Assembly (NCBI RefSeq): GCF_001611795.1
Contig: NZ_CP015098.1
Coordinates: forward strand, 620,001 to 684,000
Length of the DNA: 64,000 nt
Direction of reading: 5' to 3'
Origin: Streptomyces qaidamensis
GTDB lineage: Bacteria; Actinomycetota; Actinomycetes; Streptomycetales; Streptomycetaceae
Below, one piece after another: positions 17,238 through 24,308 of this stretch; position 1 is the first letter of the stretch, and each line of letters begins with the position of its first letter. The position numbers and the translations under genes were made by a program. Below the pieces are notes generated by a model that saw only the letters and a list, made by a program, of their open reading frames with translations, ran no database searches and had not been told where the DNA came from.

Positions 17238-18371
17238 TCAGACGGCACAGGCCGGTGCGAGGAAGCCGACGGGGTGCTCCGTCGTGCCGTCGAGTGCCAG
17301 GTCGGCGGCGATCTCGCCCATGGCGGGCGAGAGTTTGAAGCCGCTGCCGGAGAATCCGGCCATGACGACGATGTCGTCCTCGCCGGGGAGATGACCGACG
17401 AGCGGGTTCCCGGAGGCGGTGTAGCCCTCCATGTAGACCGACAGCCGGATGGGGTCGGGGTTCAGGTCGGGCATCAGCTCGCCGATGAGCTCGCGGAAGG
17501 TGCCGAGTTCCTCGGGGCGGACCGTGCGGTCGAGCCGCTCGGGGTCGGGGACGGGCAGATAGCGGGCCAAGGAGAGGCCCAGCTTGACGGAGATGCCGTC
17601 GGGCGACGGGAGACCGTAGCAGTCGTGGGGTGTGCTGCGGACGAAGGCGGGGGCGCCGCCCGCGAACCAGTCGTGGCGGGTGGGGATGTGCCAGGAGCTG
17701 ACCAGCCGGCGGATGTCGACGGCCCGCGGTAGATCCGGGAGCAGGGTGTTGACCCAGGGGCCCACGGTCACCACGGCGGCGTCCACGTGGTCCGTGCCGT
17801 GGTCGGTGACGATGTGCACCCCGCCGCCCGCCGCGGGGGCGATCTCCCGCACCGGGGTGTAGCGGCGCAGCCGTGCGCCCAGTTGCTCGGCGCGGGCGGC
17901 GGCGGCCTGGACCGACGCCTCGGGCCTGATGATGGAGCCCATCCGGTCGAGTACGGCCGTGTGCCCGTCCGGGAGGCGGTGCTGCGGGTAGCGACGGGCG
18001 AGTTCCTCCCGGTCCAGCACCTCGTGGTCCAGCTTGTGGGCGGTGCTGGCGGAGAGGAGGAGGCGCATGGACGGGGCCTCGGTCTCGCCCATCACCAGGC
18101 ATCCGCTGCGGCGGCGCAGCGAGAAGCCGCTCTCGCGCTGGAGCCGGTCCCACATCCGGTCGGCGAGCCCCAGCAGCGGGATGTACCCGGGGTCACCGAG
18201 GTGCACGGCGCGGAAGATGCGGGTCTCGCCCCCGGCCGCGCCGCGGTCGTGCCCCGGCGCGTACCGGTCGTAGCCGATGACCTCGGCTCCGCGGGCGGCC
18301 AGTCGCCACATGGTCTGGCTTCCCATGCTGCCGGCGCCGATGACGGCGACGCGCTTCGGGGTGCGGCGCAT
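17238..18371 (-). CDS. FAD-dependent N-methylamino-acid oxidase (SolA/monomeric sarcosine oxidase-like)
   Basis: Encodes 377 residues. FAD motif VAVIGAGSMGSQTMWRLAARG is at the N-terminus, followed by a hallmark arginine-rich stretch GGETRIFRAVH. The C-terminal MAGFSGSGFKLSPAMGE resembles the flavin-attachment region of sarcosine/N-methyltryptophan oxidases, but the usual covalent Cys is not apparent (Ser-Gly-Ser there), so flavin is probably bound non-covalently or linked differently. It would convert a secondary amine or amino acid to an aldehyde plus a primary amine and H2O2. AAAGGAG precedes the ATG by seven bases. It is the first gene of the leftward operon, divergent from PucR. Confidence 0.88.
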   Translation of the reverse strand: MRRTPKRVAVIGAGSMGSQTMWRLAARGAEVIGYDRYAPGHDRGAAGGETRIFRAVHLGDPGYIPLLGLADRMWDRLQRESGFSLRRRSGCLVMGETEAPSMRLLLSASTAHKLDHEVLDREELARRYPQHRLPDGHTAVLDRMGSIIRPEASVQAAAARAEQLGARLRRYTPVREIAPAAGGGVHIVTDHGTDHVDAAVVTVGPWVNTLLPDLPRAVDIRRLVSSWHIPTRHDWFAGGAPAFVRSTPHDCYGLPSPDGISVKLGLSLARYLPVPDPERLDRTVRPEELGTFRELIGELMPDLNPDPIRLSVYMEGYTASGNPLVGHLPGEDDIVVMAGFSGSGFKLSPAMGEIAADLALDGTTEHPVGFLAPACAV

Positions 18372-18653
18372 GAGGTCGCTCCTTTCGCCGGGGGTGGCAT
18401 GGCTGACGGTGATGTCCCCAGCACCGAGCCGACACCGTGCGGACTCTTGCGGTCCGTGTCCTGCTGGGGATGGCGTTCACTTTCGACCCGGGCGAACACG
18501 CAGGTCAACCCACACTCTGTTCCACCTCACGGCCTTCTCGAGACGGTCTGTCACGGCATGCGTCCACGCTTCGGAAAGTGCCATCCCCCCTCTTGTCACC
18601 GTGGTGGGCCGGTGCGAAGGTGACCCCCCACCCCCAGGAGGAAAGCACCCCCT
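18372..18653. promoter_or_regulatory. Divergent promoter region of the amine operon and pucR-like gene
   Basis: This 282-bp gap separates two divergent starts and must hold both promoters. AGGAGGA at 18636-18642 is the ribosome site of the regulator. No convincing long palindrome was seen. By location this is where the PucR-type protein should bind, but no operator can be named. Confidence 0.5.
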
Positions 18654-20276
18654 ATGCCGCCCAGACCCCCCGTAAGCGGGCACTTCCTCACCATCGCGGA
18701 GGTTCTGCGCCTGCCGGTGCTCACCGAAGGGATGCCGCGCGTTCTGGCCGGTGAGTCACAGCTGAACCGTGCGGTGCGCTGGGTGCACGTCACCGAGCTG
18801 CTCAATCCGGCCGACTTCCTGGAGGGCGGTGAGCTGGTGCTGACGACCGGCATGCCGTACCCGGAGGACGCCTCCAGGCTGCGGGGTTACGTCGACCAGC
18901 TGGCCGACGTCGGCGCGGCCGGCCTGATCGTGGAGCTCGGTCACCGCTACCGGAAGGTGCCCGACGAGCTGGTGACGGCCTGCCGCGCCCGTGAGGTGCC
19001 GCTGGTCGAGCTGGCCCGCGGTGTCCGCTTCATCGACGTCACACAGACGGTGCACGCGCTCATCCTGGACGCCCAGGGGGCACTGCTCCGCCGCGGGCGG
19101 GACATCCAGGACATTTTCACCGCTCTGACGCTGCGGGGGGCGAGCCCCGAGGAACTGGTGCACACCACCGCGGAGCTCGCCGGAGCGCCGGTGGTGCTGG
19201 AGGACCTCACCCACCGGGTCCTGATGTGCGAGCTGCTCGGCCGGCCCTACGAGCCGGTCGTGTCCGCCTGGTCCCGGCGCTCGCGGGCCGCGCCGACCCT
19301 GGAGAAGCTCGCGCCGAGCGGTCCGGAGGGGTGGCTGATCGCCCCGGTCCAGGACCATCACGGGCTGTGGGGACGGCTGGTCCTGCTGGAGGACCGGCTG
19401 AACGCGGAGCCCGACCCGGAGCACCTTCTGATCCTGGAGCGCGCGGCGGTCGCGCTGACCATGGCCCGTCTGGCCGGGCCGGCCTGGTGGGAACGCCGCG
19501 CCCACCGTTCCGTACTGCGTGACCTGTACGAACGACGCTTCCGCTCCCCCGCCGACGCCCGCGCCCGCGCCGAGGCGCTGGGGCTGCCGGCGTTCGGGCA
19601 CCGCCTCTTCGCCATGGTCATCCGCCACACCTGTCACAGCGGCGAGGGCGAACAGCTCGACGAGCGGATCGCGAAGGCTCTGACGCAGACCGGCGTCCGC
19701 GCACTGGTCGGCGAGACGGCTCCGGGCCGGATCGGCGTGCTCCTCGCGCTGGCGCAGGCCAGCGCCTGGCAGCCGGTCGCCGAGCGGATCGGCCGTCTCA
19801 CCCGCGAGGAACTCGGCCCGGAGGCCGTCGTCGCCGTCGGCCCGGGGGTGACCGACCTCTCCGGCATCGCCCGGTCCTGGCAGGAGGCCGAGCAGACGGC
19901 CGAGGCCATCACGCCGGCCACCCCCGAGCGGTGGTTCTACGTCCCCGCCGACGTCGAACTGCCGGAACTCCTGGGTGTCCTGCGCGAGGACACCCGCCTC
20001 CAGCGGTACGCGGAACGCCAGCTGACCCGCCTCATCGAGCACGACGACCGCAACGGCGGCGATCTGCTGCCCGCGCTGCGTGCCTATCTGACGGCCGCCG
20101 GGAACAAGTCGGTCGCGGCGAAGCTCGCCGGCATGTCCCGGCAGGCCTACTACCAGCGCCTCCACACCATCGAACGACTCCTCGGCTGCGACCTCGAATC
20201 AGGCCTGCAACGCACGTCCCTGCACGTCGCGGTTCTGGTCATGGACGCCCGGGGAGCGGCTGCGCCCGGCGCATGA
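18654..20276 (+). CDS. PucR-family transcriptional regulator
   Basis: Encodes 540 residues. An N-terminal PucR domain (about 10-130) has the pattern VLAGESQLNRAVRWVHVTEL and LVLTTGMPYPED. A GGDEF-like middle domain follows, and the C-terminus has the PucR helix-turn-helix: YLTAAGNKSVAAKLAGMSRQ followed by AYYQRLHTIERLLG. PucR proteins activate purine, GABA or polyamine catabolism genes in response to a metabolite. Divergent placement next to the amine-oxidase/importer operon makes that operon the likely target. The ATG at 18654 is supported by AGGAGGA 11 bases upstream. Confidence 0.93.
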   Translation: MPPRPPVSGHFLTIAEVLRLPVLTEGMPRVLAGESQLNRAVRWVHVTELLNPADFLEGGELVLTTGMPYPEDASRLRGYVDQLADVGAAGLIVELGHRYRKVPDELVTACRAREVPLVELARGVRFIDVTQTVHALILDAQGALLRRGRDIQDIFTALTLRGASPEELVHTTAELAGAPVVLEDLTHRVLMCELLGRPYEPVVSAWSRRSRAAPTLEKLAPSGPEGWLIAPVQDHHGLWGRLVLLEDRLNAEPDPEHLLILERAAVALTMARLAGPAWWERRAHRSVLRDLYERRFRSPADARARAEALGLPAFGHRLFAMVIRHTCHSGEGEQLDERIAKALTQTGVRALVGETAPGRIGVLLALAQASAWQPVAERIGRLTREELGPEAVVAVGPGVTDLSGIARSWQEAEQTAEAITPATPERWFYVPADVELPELLGVLREDTRLQRYAERQLTRLIEHDDRNGGDLLPALRAYLTAAGNKSVAAKLAGMSRQAYYQRLHTIERLLGCDLESGLQRTSLHVAVLVMDARGAAAPGA

Positions 20277-20373
20277 CGAGCGTGCCGGCTGTCGCGCGGG
20301 ACCAGCCGCGCACAACCTGTACGCCCCCCTACGGCAGCGGCAGCGCGCTGTGAGCGGCCGGGTGTGAACGCGT

Positions 20374-21051
20374 TCAGGCCACCGTGATCCGCCGTCCGGT
20401 GACGGAGACGGGCTCGATACGCAGCCACAGGTCCCGGCGGCCTCCCGCCCAGGGGGTGCTGTACGCCTGCTCTTCGAGGAGGGCAACCTCGTCCGGTTCC
20501 GTCACGGTCGTCGCGGGGCCCCGCACCAGGACACTCCAGCCCTCGCTGAACGCCTCGTCGATGCGGTCGGCCTCGAAGGCGACCTGGTGGCCGTCCGCCT
20601 GGGCCGGGGTCGTGCCGGGTGCGGTGCGGAAAACGATCCCGCCCTCGACGACGCTGTAGTTGACCGGGATGACGACCGGCCCGGCATCCGCGGGCACGGC
20701 GAGGCGCCCCACTCCGTGCGTGGAGAGCAGGGAGCGGCACTCCGCCTCGGTCAGCTCCGTGAACCGGGGTGTGCGGGCGGCCCGGCCGAGGCCCGGCGGC
20801 AGCTCGGTGTCGCCGCCGGTCAGGTGCCACACCGTGGTCTTCAGTGCTCCCGCCAGCCGGAGGAGGGTACCGGCGCCCGGGTCGGCGGGGGGCCGCTCCT
20901 CCAGGTACTGGAGGTAGGCCGGCGACATGCCCGCCCGTGCGGCCGTCTCCTGCCGGCTCAGGCCGAGTTCCGTACGCCGCTGGGCGATCCGCCGGCCGAG
21001 GTCGCCCATCGGGCGGCCTTCCACGGCGTGCGACGAAGGCCGTTCGGTCAT
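20374..21051 (-). CDS. Helix-turn-helix plus PNPOx-like flavin/F420-binding fusion regulator
   Basis: Encodes 225 residues. Residues about 15-75 form an XRE-type DNA-binding domain (RIAQRRTELGLSRQETAARA, then GMSPAYLQYLEERP). Residues about 95-225 read as a split-barrel pyridoxamine-phosphate-oxidase-like domain (LSTHGVGRLAVPADAGPVVIPVNY), a fold that binds FMN, F420 or heme. Similar fusions occur near dormancy regulons in Streptomyces. A cofactor-sensing transcription factor is likely; the ligand is unknown. It lies 22 bp downstream of the decayed alcohol dehydrogenase, mirroring the PNPOx-adh neighbourhood at 34.1-35.6 kb. Confidence 0.83.
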   Translation of the reverse strand: MTERPSSHAVEGRPMGDLGRRIAQRRTELGLSRQETAARAGMSPAYLQYLEERPPADPGAGTLLRLAGALKTTVWHLTGGDTELPPGLGRAARTPRFTELTEAECRSLLSTHGVGRLAVPADAGPVVIPVNYSVVEGGIVFRTAPGTTPAQADGHQVAFEADRIDEAFSEGWSVLVRGPATTVTEPDEVALLEEQAYSTPWAGGRRDLWLRIEPVSVTGRRITVA

Positions 21052-21073
21052 GACGTCTCATCTCTCTCGTTCG

Positions 21074-21336
21074 TCAGGCCGCCCGGTGGGGGACGACTTC
21101 CTCGTGCGGCTCCTCGCCCAGCACGGCCTTGAGCGCGCCGGTGTCGGCGGCCCGGGCGAAGACGTCGTACGCCTCCTCCATGTGGTTCAGCGGGAAGGTG
21201 CGCGTGACCAGCTGCCCGGTGGGCAGGCGTACTGGGCCTGGGTGCCGTCGATCATGGCCCAGGACTCCTGGACGTCCGGGTCCGGCACGTCCTGCCCTGC
21301 GGAGCGTCCGGGACCGTGAAGGACGTAGGCCTTCAT
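21074..21336 (-). pseudogene. Relic of zinc alcohol dehydrogenase (ends kept, middle deleted)
   Basis: A well-formed AGGAGG and ATG (21336) start a frame reading MKAYVLHGPGRSAGQDVPDP, close to the intact dehydrogenase at 34574-35644. It jumps to MIDGTQAQYA, a motif found near residue 115 of the intact protein, then shifts frame into the C-terminus (LVTRTFPLNHMEEAYDVFAR and on to the stop). Catalytic zinc ligands, the nucleotide-binding fold and roughly 270 residues are gone. At least two deletions and a frame change are needed, so this is a decayed paralogue rather than a small gene. Confidence 0.88.
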
Positions 21337-21417
21337 GGCGATGCCTCCTCACGGCGCTGGCGATGTGCGGGTTGTGCACCGCAGTTCCAGCTTGGCGCGG
21401 ATCGGCCGGACGCGCCT

Positions 21418-21431
21418 GGGCCGGTTGCCCC
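21418..21431. promoter_or_regulatory. Putative OsdR/DevR box
   Basis: GGGCCGGTTGCCCC fits GGGNC-N4-GNCCC exactly. It lies 82 bp upstream of the start of the decayed alcohol dehydrogenase, a position suited to activation. Confidence 0.45.
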
Positions 21432-21570
21432 CGGCAGAGCATGCGGTCGCCGCTGATGCCAACCGAATTCAGAAGTTGGGGCCGGGAATCGGAGAGATGG
21501 CCGAGGCGCTTGCCGGCGATCGTTCTCCACCACTTGGTCCCACCATCGAACGGCGACGGTCTCGGTCACA

Positions 21571-21584
21571 GGGCCGAAGGTCCC
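21571..21584. promoter_or_regulatory. Putative OsdR/DevR box
   Basis: GGGCCGAAGGTCCC fits GGGNC-N4-GNCCC exactly. It lies about 200 bp before the universal-stress-protein-like start relic at 21781. Confidence 0.5.
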
Positions 21585-21780
21585 GGCGCGACCGGACTTC
21601 CGTCCCCGGCAGCGGGCCCCGGTGCGAGCCGCTCGGCCCATGCGCGGTGGCGGCTGTCGGGCGATCCTCGAAAGAGAGAACACACCACGATCGGCGTGCC
21701 ATGAGGTTCTGATCGTTCGCCTTTCAGATCGTTGATCGCCCGCCGCATCCCCAGCTTCTTCCGGGAGGAAGGCGGCCGCC

Positions 21781-21822
21781 ATGCGACACGTCGTCACCGT
21801 GGGCCCCGACGGCTCACCGGAA
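21781..21822 (+). pseudogene. N-terminal relic of a universal stress protein
   Basis: After GGGAGGAAGG the ATG opens MRHVVTVGPDGSPE, matching the V-x-V-G-x-D-G-S ATP-loop start of universal stress proteins (compare VVGVDGSDGS at 38625-39497). No further domain follows; the frame continues in unrelated Arg/Pro-rich sequence until it runs into the next gene. Only about 14 residues support this call. Confidence 0.4.
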
Positions 21823-22053
21823 CGTCGCGCCACCGGCCCGCTGGTCCCCGACAACGCCGAGAACGCCCAGCTCCAAGCGGCCTCGGAGTCCGACAGGGAC
21901 CGGAACCCGCCGAGAGCTACGTCCCCTCGTGCAGACGGCCGTCCATCACGGACGCCGCCCGATCGCCGTTGTCCCTCACCACTGATCCCGGCCACGGCCC
22001 GGCATCTCGGTGTCACCGGTGGCCGCGAGCGCCGGCAGAGCAAGGAGGCCGTC

Positions 22054-22626
22054 ATGAGCGAACAGAAGCCGCTCGCCCCCGGTGAGGCCTGGCGGGCCGT
22101 GGCCGCATGTTTCCTCTCCTCCTGGGCGCTGCTCGCCCGGCGCCGGGTCCACCTGCCGACGCAACGGGTGGGCACGCGCTTCCGCTTCGCCGACGGCACC
22201 TCCGCCCGGGTGTACCGGGAGACCCGACTCGGCAGCGGACTGGCGCGGCATCCGTGCACGCTGGTGGTCGTCTTCCGGCTGCGCCTGGTCCACGGTCCCG
22301 GGCACGCGCTGTTCCGGGCGGAGAGCCTGCTGAACACTCCGCTGTTCGTCGGTTTCCCCGGCTTCACCTCGAAGTTGTGGCTGGCCCACGACGAGGACGG
22401 CCGGTACCGCGGCCTGTACGAGTGGGACGGCCCGCAGCGCGCCGAACACTACGCCCGTTCTCTGTGGCGGGTCCTGGCCCTGGTCAGTGTGCCCGGCTCC
22501 ATCGGCTACACCGTGCTGCCCGGGCTGCGCCGCGACGATGTCCTCGCGGACCCCGGACCGGTCGAGGGCGCGGCGCGGGACGACGCCCCGGGCTGGTGGC
22601 GCGTGACGGCCGGGACGCGGCCATGA
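22054..22626 (+). CDS. Protein of unknown function coupled to an FAD monooxygenase
   Basis: Encodes 190 residues, not recognised as a named family. It starts at ATG 22054 with AGGAGG six bases upstream. One hydrophobic stretch near residue 15 (AVAACFLSSWALLA) could be a weak membrane anchor. Central sequence HALFRAESLLNTPLFVGFPG followed by GLYEWDGP resembles small proteins that accompany flavin hydroxylases. The stop overlaps the monooxygenase start in ATGA, so the two proteins are made together and probably act on the same substrate. Confidence 0.8.
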   Translation: MSEQKPLAPGEAWRAVAACFLSSWALLARRRVHLPTQRVGTRFRFADGTSARVYRETRLGSGLARHPCTLVVVFRLRLVHGPGHALFRAESLLNTPLFVGFPGFTSKLWLAHDEDGRYRGLYEWDGPQRAEHYARSLWRVLALVSVPGSIGYTVLPGLRRDDVLADPGPVEGAARDDAPGWWRVTAGTRP

Positions 22627-24212
22627 CGGTGGACATCCTGGTCGTCGGGGCCGGTCCGACCGGCCTCGCCCTGGCGCTGGAGGCCCACGACCACGGGGCA
22701 CGGGTCCGGCTCGTGGAGCGGCGGCCCGATCTCTTCCGGCCCTCCCGCGCCCTGATCCTGCATCCACGCACCCTGGAGGTGCTGCGCCCCCTCGGGGTCA
22801 CCGACGCCGTGCTGGAACGGTCGGACACCGCCCCGGCGGCAGTTCTCCGGCTCGGCTCCCGCGCAGTCGAAACCAGGCTGGCCGGCTTCGCACTGCCCGA
22901 GACGGCGTTTCCGCACCTGTCCCTCGTGCGGCAGACGGACGTCGAAGACGTGCTGACGCGGGCGCTCGCCGAGCGCGGAGTGCGCGTGGAGCGGGGAACC
23001 GAGCTGATCGCCGCCCGCGACGGCGGCGAGAACGCGTCGGCCGTCCTGCGCTCCCCGCACGGCACGGAGGAGATCGACTGCCTCTTCGTCGCGGGCTGCG
23101 ACGGCCCGGCCAGTACCGTGCGTGCCTGCGCCGGTATCGGGTGGCACAGCAGGCCGTACGCCGTGGAGGTGATCCTCGCCGATCTCGACCTGGCGAGTGC
23201 CTCCGGTCATCCCGGTCCTTCCGGTGCTCAGGTGTTCGCCGGGCGGGACGGACTGGTGTTCCTCTTCCGGCTCGGAGAGCAGGCCTCCTGGCGGCTGCTG
23301 GCCACACGGGCGGCCGGTGGCGGGGCCGGGCGGGACTTCGGCCAGCCCGGCCCCGCCGTCCCGCAGGCCGAGCTCCAGCGCCTGCTGAACGACGCGGGGA
23401 CGCGGGCGCTGATCGAGCGCCTGGCGTGGTCCGCGCGGGTGCCGCTGCGCTGCGGCCTCGCTCGGCGGTTCCGCCGGGGACGGCTCTTCCTCGCCGGTGA
23501 CGCGGCACACAACTACTCACCAGCCACCGGTCAGGGCATGAACGCCGGCATCCAGGACGCGGTGAACCTCGGCTGGAAGCTCGCCTTCGCGGCAGGACGT
23601 GCCGGGGTCGGGTCCGCGGCCGGGCCCGGTGACGACGTGCTGCTGGACTCCTACGAAGGGGAGCGCAGGCCGGCTGCCCACCGCCGGCTCCTCCTCACGC
23701 ACACGGCGTTCTGGGCGGAGGCGTCGACGGGGCGGATCCCCTCCTGGCTGCGCGGGGTGGCCGCCCCGCACGCGGCCCCGTTCGTGCCCGCCCTGCTGGA
23801 GCGGCGTCGGCTGGTCGCCGAGGTCGTCCGTGTCGTCTCCCAGCTACGGGTGAACTACCGGCACAGCCCCCTGTCCGTGCAGGGAACACCTCCCTTGCGG
23901 GGCGCCCCCCGCCCGGGCGACCGCGTGCCGGACGCGGCCGTCGGCATCGGAGGGGGCCCGCAGCGGCTGCACCAGCTGCTGGCCGGCCCGGGTGTGCACC
24001 TGCTCGTGCAGCGCGACGCCGATCCCCCGCCGCAGGCGGCGACCGGCGCCCGGGTCACCGTCCTCCGACTGGCGAACAGTCCGGGCCGAGGTCTGGTGGC
24101 GGTCCGTCCGGACGGGCATGTCGGCTTCCAGTGCGGGGCCGCCGACCCAGGCGGGCTGCTCCGGTGGCTGACGCTGGTCGGCGCGGCGGGTACCTCCTCG
24201 CGAGGCCACTGA
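22623..24212 (+). CDS. FAD-dependent aromatic-type monooxygenase
   Basis: Encodes 529 residues. FAD motif ILVVGAGPTGLALALEAHDHG, a DG-type motif in FVAGCDGPASTVRACAG, and the second FAD motif LFLAGDAAHNYSPATGQGMN define the group A flavoprotein hydroxylases (PheA/TetX/UbiH class). A C-terminal thioredoxin-like tail of about 130 residues, as in phenol hydroxylases, is present. It would hydroxylate an aromatic or polyketide-like compound using NAD(P)H and O2. Translation is coupled by ATGA to the preceding unknown protein. No biosynthetic cluster surrounds it, so the substrate is open. Confidence 0.9.
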   Translation: MTVDILVVGAGPTGLALALEAHDHGARVRLVERRPDLFRPSRALILHPRTLEVLRPLGVTDAVLERSDTAPAAVLRLGSRAVETRLAGFALPETAFPHLSLVRQTDVEDVLTRALAERGVRVERGTELIAARDGGENASAVLRSPHGTEEIDCLFVAGCDGPASTVRACAGIGWHSRPYAVEVILADLDLASASGHPGPSGAQVFAGRDGLVFLFRLGEQASWRLLATRAAGGGAGRDFGQPGPAVPQAELQRLLNDAGTRALIERLAWSARVPLRCGLARRFRRGRLFLAGDAAHNYSPATGQGMNAGIQDAVNLGWKLAFAAGRAGVGSAAGPGDDVLLDSYEGERRPAAHRRLLLTHTAFWAEASTGRIPSWLRGVAAPHAAPFVPALLERRRLVAEVVRVVSQLRVNYRHSPLSVQGTPPLRGAPRPGDRVPDAAVGIGGGPQRLHQLLAGPGVHLLVQRDADPPPQAATGARVTVLRLANSPGRGLVAVRPDGHVGFQCGAADPGGLLRWLTLVGAAGTSSRGH

Positions 24213-24229
24213 CGAACGCCACCCTCCGG

Positions 24230-24249
24230 AAATACCCCCGGGGGTATTT
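24230..24249. promoter_or_regulatory. CsoR/CstR-type operator 1 (perfect 20-bp palindrome)
   Basis: AAATACCCCCGGGGGTATTT is a perfect palindrome of the ATACCCC-GGGGTAT class bound by CsoR-family repressors. It lies 59 bp upstream of the GTG start of the sulfur operon and 17 bp after the monooxygenase stop. Confidence 0.85.
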
Positions 24250-24268
24250 CTGTTACGGTGAAGAACAG

Positions 24269-24284
24269 ATACCCCCCGGGGTAC
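24269..24284. promoter_or_regulatory. CsoR/CstR-type operator 2
   Basis: ATACCCCCCGGGGTAC is a near-palindrome of the same class, centred about 37 bp downstream of operator 1 and 24 bp before the start. Two sites in tandem suggest tight repression of the sulfur operon. Confidence 0.75.
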
Positions 24285-24308
24285 ACCGTCCCTAGAGGAG
24301 TCGTAGCC

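Larger units (their letters stand above)
21337..22053. other. Intergenic stretch with two dormancy-type boxes and a stress-protein start relic
   Basis: About 717 bp without a convincing complete gene. It holds GGGNC-N4-GNCCC boxes at 21418 and 21571. At 21781 a ribosome site and ATG open the sequence MRHVVTVGPDGSPE, which looks like the first 14 residues of a universal stress protein before homology stops. The remainder, to the AGGAGG at 22043-22048, shows nothing recognised on either strand. Confidence 0.5.

Noticed and set aside
21033-21051. A box-like sequence AGGCCGTTCGGTCA at 21037-21050
   Set aside because: It overlaps the start codon of the HTH-PNPOx gene and has two mismatches; probably coding sequence by chance.
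22107-22622. An N-terminal extension of the FAD monooxygenase over the unknown protein
   Set aside because: The FAD motif starts five residues after the ATG at 22623 and the overlapping gene has its own strong ribosome site; the extension is an out-of-frame shadow.
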